Positions 38,638 to 48,506 are shown, counted from the first letter of the stretch. The stretch is 64,000 bases of DNA from Mesorhizobium loti (GCA_002356515.1 AP017605.1:744001-808000); one strand, 5' to 3'. Translations and numbers: made by a program. Notes: a model not told the origin generated them from the sequence alone.

Positions 38638-39564
38638 TTACTTCTGGTCCCGCGCGGGAACCTGATATTCCTCGGCCTTCGTGCCGCGCGTCACGATGAT
38701 TGTCTTGAATTTCGGCTTCTCCGGCTCCTTGGTCATCGCATCGAACAGCGAGCCGGCCGCCGCCTGAGCCTTGGCCGCCACCGATCCGCCGAAGGAAGAG
38801 ATGGTGGTGACGCCGTTCTTGCCATCGCCGCCTTCGCCCGCGGAACGAAGCGACAGCGACAGCGTGCCGACGGTGCGGGCAAGCGCCACTTTCTGCGCAC
38901 CTTCGGTCGTCACCTCGATGGTCACCGAATTGGAGATCTGTGGCGTCGTCTGGCGCACATCGGCACCCTGGCCGACGCTCAGTACCTTGGCGTCGGCAAC
39001 GACGATCTCGGACGTGACGGTCGACCCGGCCGCCCCTTGCGCGTTCTTGGCCACTTCCTGGATTTCGCCGGCATCGCGCGTCAGCACGACATCAACGCGG
39101 TCGCCCGGCGTGACGAAGCCGCCGACACCGGCGATCTCATCGGTGCGGATGGTCACCGCCCGCATCCCGGGCGTCATCATGTTGGAAAGCGTTGCACGGC
39201 CATTTGGCCCCGACAGCTTGGTCAGCAGCACCGGCTCGTTGACCTCGATCGGCGACAGCACGATGCGATTGCCCGCGCCGAGCAATCCATCGATGGTGGC
39301 AAAGGCGCCCTGCGGCAGCGAATCCTGCGGCCAGGGGATTTCGATCAGCTTGGCACGGTCGAGTTCCATGCCGTAGCGCAACGGCGCGCTCGCCACCACG
39401 ATGGTCTTGAACTCGATCCTGGGCGGTGCCGGAGCGGCGATTGACGCCGTCTTCTCCTCGGCATTGGGCTTAGCCTGGCTCTTGACCCAGAAATCCGCGG
39501 CAAAGATCGAGATCGCGCCGAAAACGGCGGCGATGCCGATCATCGTTATGGCCTTGCCCCTCAC
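38638..39564 (-). CDS. cpaB: Flp pilus assembly protein CpaB/RcpC
   Basis: 308 residues. It starts at GTG 39564, then an N-terminal transmembrane anchor (ITMIGIAAVFGAISIFAADFWV), a SAF-type domain (about 55-115: VVASAPLRYGMELDRAKLIEIPWP) and a larger RcpC domain with MRAVTIRTDEIAGVGGFVTPGDRVDVVL. It is periplasmic and stabilises the secretin. It is first in the operon and divergent from parE. The pilin gene and the prepilin peptidase cpaA, usually just upstream, are missing from this locus. Confidence 0.93.
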   Translation of the reverse strand: MRGKAITMIGIAAVFGAISIFAADFWVKSQAKPNAEEKTASIAAPAPPRIEFKTIVVASAPLRYGMELDRAKLIEIPWPQDSLPQGAFATIDGLLGAGNRIVLSPIEVNEPVLLTKLSGPNGRATLSNMMTPGMRAVTIRTDEIAGVGGFVTPGDRVDVVLTRDAGEIQEVAKNAQGAAGSTVTSEIVVADAKVLSVGQGADVRQTTPQISNSVTIEVTTEGAQKVALARTVGTLSLSLRSAGEGGDGKNGVTTISSFGGSVAAKAQAAAGSLFDAMTKEPEKPKFKTIIVTRGTKAEEYQVPARDQK

Positions 39565-39793
39565 GCCGAAACCCCTGATGCCCGCAGTTTCTTGTTATGT
39601 TGGGCTCACGCTAGGCCGCTTTGTTAAAGAATCAGGAATGCAGAATGGCGGCATTCGATCTATTTCCGCCCGCTTGGTTATCGAATGGTTTTAGGATATG
39701 AGGGGCTCAAATCCCCGAACGTAACAGGAACCTCCGTCGCTTGGCGCCGAAAAGCGTGGCAGTATCGACGGGTGATTCGCAGCACCGGACCGT

Positions 39794-41860
39794 ATGGCAG
39801 GCATGGACGACAACAACGACCTCTTCGGTAATATGGACAAGCAGCCTCAGCCGGTCCGCACACCGGCGCGCCCGGCGGATCCGCTGGTGCAGGCGGCAGC
39901 CAAGCGCCCGGCCGCGACCAAGGACGGCAGCGAAGGCTATAGCGCCGCCGACATCGAGGTGCTCGAAGGCCTGGAGCCGGTGCGGCGCCGGCCGGGCATG
40001 TATATTGGCGGCACCGACGACAAGGCGATGCATCATCTGTTCGCCGAGGTCATCGACAATTCCATGGACGAGGCGGTTGCCGGCCATGCCACCTTCATCG
40101 ACGTCGAGCTTTCAGCGGACGGGTTTCTGACCGTTACCGACAATGGCCGCGGCATCCCGGTCGATCCGCATCCGAAATACAAGAAGCCGGCGCTCGAAGT
40201 CATCATGACGACGCTGCATTCGGGCGGCAAGTTCGACTCCAAGGTCTATGAGACCTCGGGCGGCCTGCACGGCGTCGGCGTTTCCGTCGTCAACGCGCTG
40301 TCGGACCATCTTGAGGTCGAAGTCGCGCGAGGCCGCCAGCTTTACCGCCAAAGGTTCTCGCGCGGCATTCCTGTAAGCGGTCTGGAGCATCTCGGCGAGG
40401 TGCACAACCGCCGCGGCACCAAGACCCGCTTCCATCCCGACGAGCAGATTTTCGGCAAGGGCTGCGCCTTCGAGCCGGCCCGGCTCTACCGCATGACGCG
40501 CTCGAAAGCCTATCTGTTCGGCGGCGTTGAAATCCGCTGGACCTGCGATCCCTCGCTGATCAAGGAAAAGGATCCGACGCCGGCCAAGGCTGAGTTCCAT
40601 TTTCCGGGCGGCCTGAAGGATTATCTGAAAGCGTCGCTCGGCGACGACTTCCAGGTGACGCGCGAAATCTTCGCGGGAAAAAGCGAAAAGCAGGGCGGCC
40701 ATGGCTCGCTCGAATGGGCGGTGACCTGGTTCGGCGGCGACGGCTTCATAAATTCCTACTGCAACACCATCCCGACGGGTGAAGGCGGCACCCACGAGGC
40801 TGGCTTCCGCAACGTGCTGACCCGGGGCTTGCGCGCCTATGCCGATCTCGTCGGCAACAAGCGCGCCTCCGTCGTCACCTCCGAGGACGTCATGATCTCG
40901 GCGGCCGGCATGCTGTCGGTGTTCATCCGTGAGCCGGAATTCGTCGGCCAGACCAAGGACAGGCTGGCAACGATCGAGGCCATCCGCATTGTCGAGACCG
41001 CGATCCGCGATCCGTTCGACCATTGGCTGGCCGACAATCCGCAGGAAGCCTCGAAGCTGCTCGATTGGGTGATCGCGCGCGCCGACGAGCGGGTGCGCCG
41101 GCGCCAGGAAAAGGAAGTGTCGCGCAAAAGCGCGGTGCGCAAATTGCGGCTACCCGGCAAGCTCGCCGACTGCACGCAGAATGCCGCTGCCGGCGCCGAA
41201 CTCTTCATCGTCGAAGGCGACTCGGCCGGCGGCTCGGCCAAGCAGGCGCGCGACCGTGCCAGCCAGGCCGTGTTGCCGTTGCGTGGAAAAATCCTCAACG
41301 TCGCCAGCGCCGGCAATGACAAGCTGGCCGCCAACCAGCAGATATCGGATCTGATCCAGGCGCTCGGCTGCGGCACGCGCTCGAAGTACCGCGACGAAGA
41401 TTTGCGCTACGACCGCGTGATCATCATGACCGACGCCGACGTCGACGGTGCTCACATCGCTTCGCTGCTGATCACCTTCTTCTACCAGGAAATGCCGGCG
41501 CTGGTGCGTGGCGGCCATCTCTATCTGGCGGTGCCGCCGCTTTACTCGATCAGACAAGGCGGCAAGGTCGCCTACGCCCGCGACGATGCACACAAGGACG
41601 AGCTTTTGCGCACCGAGTTCACCGGGCGCGGCAAGGTCGAGCTTGGCCGCTTCAAGGGTCTGGGCGAAATGATGGCCTCTCAGCTCAAGGAGACCACCAT
41701 GGATCCGAGGAAGCGCACGCTGCTGCGTGTCGATGTGATCGACGCCGAGGCGGCGACCAAGGACGCGGTCGACGCACTGATGGGCACCAAGCCGGAAGCC
41801 CGCTTCCGCTTCATCCAGGAACGTGCCGAATTCGCTGAAGCGGAAGTGCTGGATATCTAG
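39794..41860 (+). CDS. parE: DNA topoisomerase IV subunit B
   Basis: 688 residues. The GHKL ATPase has EVIDNSMDEAV, TDNGRGIPV and TSGGLHGVGVSVVNAL. The transducer and TOPRIM domain follow, with FIVEGDSAGGSAKQARDR and MTDADVDGAHIASLL. Its length and the order of motifs separate it from GyrB, which is longer. With ParC it unlinks replicated chromosomes. The first 60 residues are a less conserved leader with low-complexity stretches. A second in-frame ATG is at 39803. It is divergent from cpaB. Confidence 0.93.
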   Translation: MAGMDDNNDLFGNMDKQPQPVRTPARPADPLVQAAAKRPAATKDGSEGYSAADIEVLEGLEPVRRRPGMYIGGTDDKAMHHLFAEVIDNSMDEAVAGHATFIDVELSADGFLTVTDNGRGIPVDPHPKYKKPALEVIMTTLHSGGKFDSKVYETSGGLHGVGVSVVNALSDHLEVEVARGRQLYRQRFSRGIPVSGLEHLGEVHNRRGTKTRFHPDEQIFGKGCAFEPARLYRMTRSKAYLFGGVEIRWTCDPSLIKEKDPTPAKAEFHFPGGLKDYLKASLGDDFQVTREIFAGKSEKQGGHGSLEWAVTWFGGDGFINSYCNTIPTGEGGTHEAGFRNVLTRGLRAYADLVGNKRASVVTSEDVMISAAGMLSVFIREPEFVGQTKDRLATIEAIRIVETAIRDPFDHWLADNPQEASKLLDWVIARADERVRRRQEKEVSRKSAVRKLRLPGKLADCTQNAAAGAELFIVEGDSAGGSAKQARDRASQAVLPLRGKILNVASAGNDKLAANQQISDLIQALGCGTRSKYRDEDLRYDRVIIMTDADVDGAHIASLLITFFYQEMPALVRGGHLYLAVPPLYSIRQGGKVAYARDDAHKDELLRTEFTGRGKVELGRFKGLGEMMASQLKETTMDPRKRTLLRVDVIDAEAATKDAVDALMGTKPEARFRFIQERAEFAEAEVLDI

Positions 41861-41904
41861 CCTCCGGCCAGTCCATAACAGGCTCAATTTGCGGAGACGA
41901 GCAT

Positions 41905-43974
41905 GTGACCGGCGCCCGGCTGAAGGCCTATTTCGAAACGAGTCTGGCCGGGCTGACGCAGCCGACGCGCTCGGACTGGATTTTCGCCTTGCGCACCGTT
42001 TCGGCCGGCCTGATCGCGCTGCTCGCCGCCTACGCCCTCAAGCTCGACCACCCGCAATGGGCGATGATGACGGTGTTCATCGTCGCCCAGCCGGTTGCAG
42101 GCATGGTGCTGGCCAAGGGATTTTACCGGCTGCTCGGCACGCTTGCCGGCGGCCTGGCGGCGATCGGGATCACCACCGTCTTCGGCACCAACCCATGGGT
42201 GCTGGTGACGGTACTCGCCGTCTGGATCGGCATCTGCACTCTGGTTTCGTCGCTGCTGCGCAATCCCGAAGCCTATGGCGCGGCACTTGCCGGCTACACC
42301 GCGATGATCATTGGCCTGCCCGCCTTCGGACAGCCGCATCTGGTCGTCGACCTCGCGGTCGCGCGCTGCGCCGAGATCGTGCTCGGCATCGTCTGCGCCG
42401 GCGTGACCAGCCGGCTGATCCTGCCGAAACTGGCCAGTGACGCCATCATCTCGCGGCTGAAACGCTGCATTCTCGACCTTGCCACCTACGCCGCGGGAGC
42501 CTTCTCGGGAGGTGACCCAGCGACACTTTCCGCGCTGCATCGCAAACTCGTCGCTGACACCCAGACGCTCGGCGAAATGCGCGCCTATGCCAGGCTGGAA
42601 GCGCCGAGCTTCGCGCCGCGCGCCCATCCCGTCCGGCGCACCATCGGGCAACTGCTCTCGGCCCTGTCGGCGGCCCGGGCACTGCACTCGCACGCCGCTC
42701 CGAAGAACGCAGCCCTTATCCCGGTGCGCTCGGAATTGCAGGCGCTTGTCAGCGAGCTAGCCGCCAAGCCCGGCGCCTTGGATGACACCACGCCTTGGGC
42801 GGCACGCCTCGACGCCATCTCGGCCAAGGCCCGGCAAATGCCCGATGCCGCGACCGATCAGGGCGACGACAGGGTCGGCACCATCACCCGCCTCACCATC
42901 GCCGCCGATTTCGCCGAAGCGCTGAAGCAGGTGCTGCGCGGGCTCGACGCACTGCGCGCGCCGGTTACGCGCCGGCCGGGCCCCGGCAACCGGCAGCCGG
43001 CCCTGGTGGTGCATCGCGACTATCCCGGCGCGGCGCGCAATGCCATCCGCGCCGCCCTCGCCACACTGCTGGTCGCGGCGTTCTGGCTGACGACGAAATG
43101 GTCGGAAGCCGCCGGCACCGTCATTCTCGTTGCCGTCGTGTCGAGCCTGTTTGCGGCTCGCCCCGACCCCGTGCAGGTGTCCTGGGGCTTCTTCAAGGGA
43201 ACGTTGCTGGCTTTGCCCTTCGCCTTCCTCGTCGGCCAGATCGCATTGCCTGCCCTGCCCGGCTTCGGCTGGTTCGTCCTGTTTGTCGTGCCGATCCTGG
43301 TGCCGACGGCACTGGGCATGGCCAATCCGCGCTATGTCGGGGTAGCCACAGCCTTCGCCATCAACTTCCTCGCTTTCCTCAGCCCGCATCAGGCGATGAT
43401 TTACGATCCCGGCCCCTTCTTCGCCGGCTCGGCGTCGGTGCTGGTGGGCATCCTGCTGGCAATCGGCGTCTTCATTGTCGTGCTGCCCGCCGATCCATGG
43501 CTTGCCGCCAACCGCATCGTGCGGGCCATGCGCGAGGATCTGGCGCGGCTTTGCCTGCACGAGCGCGTGCCGAGGCGTTCGGCCTTCGAAAGCCTCGCCT
43601 ATGACCGGATCAACCAGCTGATGCCGCTGGTGCAGAATTCCGGCAGAAAGGGCGAGGCGGTTCTGGGCGGCGGCGTCGCCGCCGTGACGGTCGGCCTGGA
43701 GATCCTGCGGCTGCGCGATGCCAGCCAAAACCATGCCATCCCGTCCGAAACCACGCTTTCGATCGCCAACTTCCTGAGAGGGCTGGCGCGCGAACTGCTC
43801 TTTCGCGCTCCCGGCGATCCGCAGACAGCGACCATCGCTGTCGCCCGGCAATATGCGGCGGGCATCGCTCAGCGAAACGCCACCGGCGACATGCTGCAGA
43901 TCGCGGCATCACTGCGCATCATTGCCGCCGCGATGGAGGATTTTCCCGATTTCTTCGCAAAGGACCGAGGCTAG
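41905..43974 (+). CDS. FUSC-family inner-membrane transporter
   Basis: 689 residues. It starts at GTG 41905, with GGAG eight bases upstream; the nearer ATG reads into a stop. There are two clusters of about six transmembrane helices, at 30-180 and 375-530. They are linked and followed by cytoplasmic helical domains. This is the FUSC/AaeB arrangement; members export aromatic acids or fusaric acid. PGFGWFVLFVVPILVPTALGMANPRY in the second cluster is typical. It starts 45 bases after parE and its end overlaps the convergent DUF2336 gene by 4 bases. Confidence 0.85.
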   Translation: MTGARLKAYFETSLAGLTQPTRSDWIFALRTVSAGLIALLAAYALKLDHPQWAMMTVFIVAQPVAGMVLAKGFYRLLGTLAGGLAAIGITTVFGTNPWVLVTVLAVWIGICTLVSSLLRNPEAYGAALAGYTAMIIGLPAFGQPHLVVDLAVARCAEIVLGIVCAGVTSRLILPKLASDAIISRLKRCILDLATYAAGAFSGGDPATLSALHRKLVADTQTLGEMRAYARLEAPSFAPRAHPVRRTIGQLLSALSAARALHSHAAPKNAALIPVRSELQALVSELAAKPGALDDTTPWAARLDAISAKARQMPDAATDQGDDRVGTITRLTIAADFAEALKQVLRGLDALRAPVTRRPGPGNRQPALVVHRDYPGAARNAIRAALATLLVAAFWLTTKWSEAAGTVILVAVVSSLFAARPDPVQVSWGFFKGTLLALPFAFLVGQIALPALPGFGWFVLFVVPILVPTALGMANPRYVGVATAFAINFLAFLSPHQAMIYDPGPFFAGSASVLVGILLAIGVFIVVLPADPWLAANRIVRAMREDLARLCLHERVPRRSAFESLAYDRINQLMPLVQNSGRKGEAVLGGGVAAVTVGLEILRLRDASQNHAIPSETTLSIANFLRGLARELLFRAPGDPQTATIAVARQYAAGIAQRNATGDMLQIAASLRIIAAAMEDFPDFFAKDRG

Positions 43975-45095
43975 GCCGCCGCGATCGCCAGTGCATGCCC
44001 ACGCGCATTCTCGCGCAGCGCGTCGAGGTGGATCGACTTGACCAGGGTGGCGAGATCGCCCTCCGCGGATTGCCCGCCCAATTCCTTGAGCATCAGCCAG
44101 CTGACTTCCTGCACGCCGGCGACGCGTTTGCCATTGGCAACCTCGCGCCAGATTTTCAGCGCACGCAGGATGACCGCATGCGTTGCCGCAGCCAGGCCCG
44201 CGCTGCGGAACAATGCCTGCAAGGCCACGTCGTGGCCGCCGGCCAGCAGCGCCCTCACCCGTGGCTCGGATTGCTGGCCGAGTGCCACCAGCGTGGAGCC
44301 AAAGAAATCGACCTTGCCATGCGCGATGGTGCGGATGAGGAAGCTCGCGGTGAGATCGCCGCGCAGCCTGAGATGCTCGATCAGCGCCGCATGTTCCTCC
44401 TGGCGCGTACCCTCGATCAGCGTCACCGAGGCCTTGACGCAGGCGTCCCGCATGACGCGATCGGCACGCGCGGCGCCCATCAACGCCATCACCAGTGGCG
44501 ACGTCTTCAATGTCTCGCCGAGCTTGATGAGCAGCATATGCCTGCAGTCGGCCGGCAGCCTGATATCCGATATCAGCGCCTCGCGCACCAGCGGCAGATG
44601 CCCATGGCGCTCGGCCATGCGGCGGAAGCTCAGCGAAGCGATGTCGGCGCCGCTGTTGGCCAGCAGCACGGCGCAGGCTTCCGCCTCGCCGATCTCGGCG
44701 ATCGCCGCCGACAGCGCCATCGAGACGAGCGGGCGGTCGGCGATAAGCTTCTGCGTTGCCTTCTGGCTCGCCGCGACACGGTTGATCAGATCAGCGTCGG
44801 TGAGCAGCGGCGAGCGCGCCAGCACGACACCGGCGACTTCCGGTTGGTCGGACGCCAGCGCACTGATGATCTGCAGCGGCGCGTGGTGGCTCATGGAGAG
44901 CGCTTCGGCCATCGCCAGCCGCACTTTCGAGGAGGCATCATCGAGCAGCAGCGTCAGTGCCGCTTCCGCCGCGCAGCGATCCTCGAACGGCAATTCGGAA
45001 TTGACATAGGCCCGCGCCAGCGCATTGGCCGCGGCGGCGCGCTCGGACACTCTTGCCGTGTAGATCCACTTCAGGAAATGCGAAACAACAACCAT
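43971..45095 (-). CDS. DUF2336 domain-containing protein
   Basis: 374 residues from the ATG at 45095 (MVVVSHFLKWIYTARVSERAAA). Repeated alpha-helical pairs, HEAT-like, cover the first 280 residues (VRLAMAEALSMSHHAPLQIISALASDQPEVAGVVLARSPLL). This is the DUF2336 pattern of alphaproteobacteria, of unknown function. An upstream in-frame extension to 45221 is non-hydrophobic and poorly conserved. It has no operon partner on this strand. Confidence 0.8.
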   Translation of the reverse strand: MVVVSHFLKWIYTARVSERAAAANALARAYVNSELPFEDRCAAEAALTLLLDDASSKVRLAMAEALSMSHHAPLQIISALASDQPEVAGVVLARSPLLTDADLINRVAASQKATQKLIADRPLVSMALSAAIAEIGEAEACAVLLANSGADIASLSFRRMAERHGHLPLVREALISDIRLPADCRHMLLIKLGETLKTSPLVMALMGAARADRVMRDACVKASVTLIEGTRQEEHAALIEHLRLRGDLTASFLIRTIAHGKVDFFGSTLVALGQQSEPRVRALLAGGHDVALQALFRSAGLAAATHAVILRALKIWREVANGKRVAGVQEVSWLMLKELGGQSAEGDLATLVKSIHLDALRENARGHALAIAAA

Positions 45096-45247
45096 GCCCG
45101 TCTGCTTACGCCCCTTGCCGGAAGGTTCCGGCCCCGCTGAAGACGGTAGGGAGAAATGGTTTACGAACGGTTCACCATGTTCATTAACTGGCTTGCGAGC
45201 GCTGAATGCAGCGCCTATCAACCGTCAATCAGCGCAGGAGGCAGGAC

Positions 45248-45703
45248 ATGGCCGGGTTATATCTCGAGGAATTTGTCGTCGGCCATGTCTTCCAGCACAC
45301 GCTGCGCAAGACCGTAACCGAGAGCGACAACATGCTGTTTTCGGTGATGACGCTGAACCCGCAACCGCTGCATATCGACTTTGATTTCGCCGCCAGGAGC
45401 GAATGGGGCAAGCCGCTGGTCAACTCGCTGTTCACGCTTGGGCTGATGATCGGCATTTCGGTCAACGACATTACGGTTGGCACGACCGTCGCCAATCTCG
45501 GCATGAAGGAAACGGTGTTTCCGCATCCTGTCTTCCACGGCGACACCATCCGCGTCGAGACAACAGTCGTCTCGGTGCGCGAGTCCAAGTCGAAGCCGGA
45601 TCGCGGCATCGTCGAATTCGAGCACCGCGCCTACAACCAGCATGGCGATCTCGTCGCCAAATGCACCAGGCAAGCGATGATGCTGAAGAAGAAGGCGGCC
45701 TGA
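45248..45703 (+). CDS. MaoC-family dehydratase
   Basis: 151 residues, start with AGGAGG six bases upstream. It has a hot-dog fold (R)-hydratase pattern: LFSVMTLNPQPLHIDFDFAARSEWGKPLVNSLFTLGLMIG, with the catalytic Asp/His region at PLHID. The substrate should be a hydroxyacyl- or enoyl-CoA. It overlaps the next gene, a CitE-like lyase, by one base (TGATG), suggesting a shared pathway such as breakdown of a branched or C4/C5 CoA ester. It is divergent from the DUF2336 gene. Confidence 0.87.
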   Translation: MAGLYLEEFVVGHVFQHTLRKTVTESDNMLFSVMTLNPQPLHIDFDFAARSEWGKPLVNSLFTLGLMIGISVNDITVGTTVANLGMKETVFPHPVFHGDTIRVETTVVSVRESKSKPDRGIVEFEHRAYNQHGDLVAKCTRQAMMLKKKAA

Positions 45704-46584
45704 TGCGCTCGCTGCTGTTCGTTCCCGGTGATTCCGAGCGAAAGCTGGAAAAAAGCTTTGGCGCCGGCGCCGACGTGGTGATCGTCGACCTTGAGGATTC
45801 CGTGGCGCCGCAAAACAAGGCAAATGCGCGCGACATTGCGGCACGCTTTATCGCCGAACGCAGGGGGCAAACCAGCTCGGCGATCTATATCAGGGTCAAC
45901 GACCTCTCGACCGGATTGACCGACGACGATCTCGCCGCACTCGTTCCGGCAAAACCGGACGGCATCATGCTGCCCAAGTCCAACAGCGGCCAGGACGTCC
46001 AGCAGCTCTCGGCAAAGCTCAGGGTGCGCGAGGCCGAAAACGGCTTGGCCGACGGCGCGATCAAAATCCTGCCGATCATCACCGAAACCCCGGCGGGTGT
46101 GCTCGCAGCGGCCACCTATGCCGGCGCAAGCGGGCGGCTCGCCGGTCTCACCTGGGGCGCGGAAGACCTGTCGGCGGCGATCGGCGCACGCGCGGCCCGC
46201 GACGAGCAAGGCCGCTACACCGACGTGTTCCGCCACGCCCGCCTGACGACCATCCTTGCGGCAGGTGCCGCGGAGGTCGCGGCGATCGACACCGTGTTCC
46301 CGAATTTTCGCGACATGGCGGCCTTCGCCGTGGAATGCACAGAGGCCGAGCGCGACGGCTTCATCGGAAAGATGGCGATCCACCCCGATCAGGTGCCCGT
46401 CATCAACGCCGCCTTCACGCCCTCGGCCGAGGCGGTGAAACAGTCGGCGGCAATCGTCGCGGCGTTCGAAGCGGCCGGAAATCCCGGCGTCGTCGGCATT
46501 GGCGGCAAGATGTTCGACCGCCCGCATCTGCGCCTGGCCGAAAGGCTGCTGGCACGCGCCAAGGCCGCAGGCATTTCCGCTTAG
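45703..46584 (+). CDS. HpcH/HpaI aldolase/citrate lyase family CoA ester lyase (CitE-like)
   Basis: 293 residues. It has the CitE-like barrel signatures MRSLLFVPGDSERKLEKSFG, DVVIVDLEDSV (acidic metal-binding pair), YIRVND, ILPIITETPAGVL, LTWGAEDLSAAIG and KMAIHPDQVPVINAAF. The family cleaves or forms CoA esters such as malyl-CoA, beta-methylmalyl-CoA and citramalyl-CoA. The coupled MaoC gene just upstream supports a hydration-then-cleavage sequence. The precise substrate is not resolvable. Convergent with the ion channel gene. Confidence 0.9.
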   Translation: MRSLLFVPGDSERKLEKSFGAGADVVIVDLEDSVAPQNKANARDIAARFIAERRGQTSSAIYIRVNDLSTGLTDDDLAALVPAKPDGIMLPKSNSGQDVQQLSAKLRVREAENGLADGAIKILPIITETPAGVLAAATYAGASGRLAGLTWGAEDLSAAIGARAARDEQGRYTDVFRHARLTTILAAGAAEVAAIDTVFPNFRDMAAFAVECTEAERDGFIGKMAIHPDQVPVINAAFTPSAEAVKQSAAIVAAFEAAGNPGVVGIGGKMFDRPHLRLAERLLARAKAAGISA

Positions 46585-46604
46585 TCCGGCGGGCGTTTAG
46601 CTAC

Positions 46605-48506
46605 TCAGTCCCGCGCCAAAACGATGATCCGGTCCTCCGGCAGATAGGCCAGCGCTTCCGACTTCAGGGGATTGACGGTGACGCCGCCCAGTGCCCGCTG
46701 GTCGGTGTCTCCAGCGCGGATGCGCCGATAGCCAATGGCGATCTCGCCGCGCAACCGTGCCGATTCAGCGATCGTCCAGAAGGTTACCGGCTGATCGATG
46801 GCGACATAATCGGCGACCGCACGCATGTAGATTTCAGAACCCTGCTCGTCGAGCAAATCATCGAAGATCGCGGCCAGGTGCTGGTTCTCGGACGCCTGCG
46901 CCAACATCAGGCTGACCAGCCGGTTGCTGACGACGAAATCATCGGCCTTTGTCACTGCCGCAAGCTCCCGGTTGCGCACGTCGATCATCTCGCTGACGAT
47001 GGAGATGTGCAGGCCGGCATCATCCGAGATCTTGCGCAGATGCAGCAGTGTCACCAGCGTGCGCGTATCGGCAGGCTGCGCGGCCATTGTTTCGCTGTAG
47101 CCGAGGACGAGCACGTGGTCGTAGGACGGCACGTCCAGGCTTGAAAGCGCCGTGCTGCTCGACGTGTCGGTGATGCGGCAGGTAACCGATAGATTGTCGC
47201 CGGCGACCGGCATTCCGGCAACTTCCTGCTCGAGGCCAGGTGTGTCGGCGGCGATGGTCAGGATCGAACCGGGCGCGACGTAGCGCGACAGTTCATAGGT
47301 GATGATCGGCCCGCGCCGGTTCCAGCCGAGGATCAGCGTGCGCTCCGGTTTCGGCTCGATAGACCGAGGCCCGCGGATCGCCGCCCCGTCGATCTTGATC
47401 CCGGTGCTGCCGAGCTTGATCGCCGCGTCGTCCTCGGCGATGACAATGGCGCGCATATCCCCACCGATCACCAGCTCCGACGGCGGGTTTAGATTGACGC
47501 TCCCCTTTTGGTCGCAAAGCCCGATCAGCGCGCAGTGCTCATACGCCATCACTGCCTCGCCAAAGGTCTTGCCGGTGAGATCAGGCTGCTCGATCGTATA
47601 GATTTCGCAGCCGTCGAAATCGAGCAGCTCCGAATAGACGCCGCTGAGGCCCGACTGCCGGCTCGAATGCACGACGATGCGCGAGATCAGCTGATCGGCC
47701 AGTACGAGCTGCACCTCGGCCCCGCCGACGACGCGGGCGACCTCGGCGTTCTTGCCATCGCGGATCTCGGCGGCGATGTTGTAGGGGTCGCTGCGCCGGT
47801 TGGGGTCGTTGACCAGCGCCAGCACCGTCTTGATGACCTGTGAATCCGGATCGTCGCCGTCCGGCGACAGCACGATGACCGACCGCGAGCTCTGCGGATT
47901 GACGATGGCGAGATCATAGAGATCGGTCGGATCGCCACTGCGGCAGATGATGCGCGTGTTGCCCAGTTTGCCGACCTTGGCCGCGATCTCGTCCTCCATC
48001 GCGACCTTGTCCATATTGGCCATGACGACGATGCGAGGACGGCGGCGGCTGGCATTGGCAATGACGAGTTCGGAGATCACGTCGAAGATCGACGGCGACC
48101 AGTTGAGGATGATGGTGTGGTCGCTCTCCAGCACCCGAGAACGGCCCTTGCGCAATTCATCGAGCTTGCCGTCGACACCGGCGCTGAGCACGCCGATAAG
48201 GGCCGACACGACGAAGATGCCGGCAAGCGTGACGACCAGCATGACGAGACGGAATGCCCACCCGGTGTCGCCGCCCATCGTGCCGGAATCGAGCGTGCGC
48301 ATCAGCGATTCCCAGAGCGCTTCGAAGAAGCCCAGAGGCTCGCCACCCTCGGGCGCGATGCGGGTGACCGCAAGGAAAGCAGCGGCGGCGATGATGATCA
48401 GCAGGGAAACGACGGCAAGCCAGCCGATCAGCGCGATCGGGCCGGCGGCCATGCTCTTGTCGAAGCCGTAGCGCAGCCGGGTTCCCAGCGAGTCTCTTTT
48501 CTTCAT
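46605..48506 (-). CDS. CASTOR/POLLUX-like ion channel with RCK domains
   Basis: 633 residues. Two helices (about 22-47 and 86-108) flank a pore-like loop with MRTLDSGTMGGDTGW (about 68-82). From about 130 on there are two Rossmann-like RCK (TrkA-N type) domains: HTIILNWSPSIFDVISELV with RPRIVVMAN, then RTLILGWNRRGPIITYELSRY. The layout matches the plant nodulation channels CASTOR and POLLUX and their bacterial relatives. It probably gates monovalent or calcium ions in the inner membrane. Its physiological role in bacteria is not known to me. Confidence 0.85.
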   Translation of the reverse strand: MKKRDSLGTRLRYGFDKSMAAGPIALIGWLAVVSLLIIIAAAAFLAVTRIAPEGGEPLGFFEALWESLMRTLDSGTMGGDTGWAFRLVMLVVTLAGIFVVSALIGVLSAGVDGKLDELRKGRSRVLESDHTIILNWSPSIFDVISELVIANASRRRPRIVVMANMDKVAMEDEIAAKVGKLGNTRIICRSGDPTDLYDLAIVNPQSSRSVIVLSPDGDDPDSQVIKTVLALVNDPNRRSDPYNIAAEIRDGKNAEVARVVGGAEVQLVLADQLISRIVVHSSRQSGLSGVYSELLDFDGCEIYTIEQPDLTGKTFGEAVMAYEHCALIGLCDQKGSVNLNPPSELVIGGDMRAIVIAEDDAAIKLGSTGIKIDGAAIRGPRSIEPKPERTLILGWNRRGPIITYELSRYVAPGSILTIAADTPGLEQEVAGMPVAGDNLSVTCRITDTSSSTALSSLDVPSYDHVLVLGYSETMAAQPADTRTLVTLLHLRKISDDAGLHISIVSEMIDVRNRELAAVTKADDFVVSNRLVSLMLAQASENQHLAAIFDDLLDEQGSEIYMRAVADYVAIDQPVTFWTIAESARLRGEIAIGYRRIRAGDTDQRALGGVTVNPLKSEALAYLPEDRIIVLARD

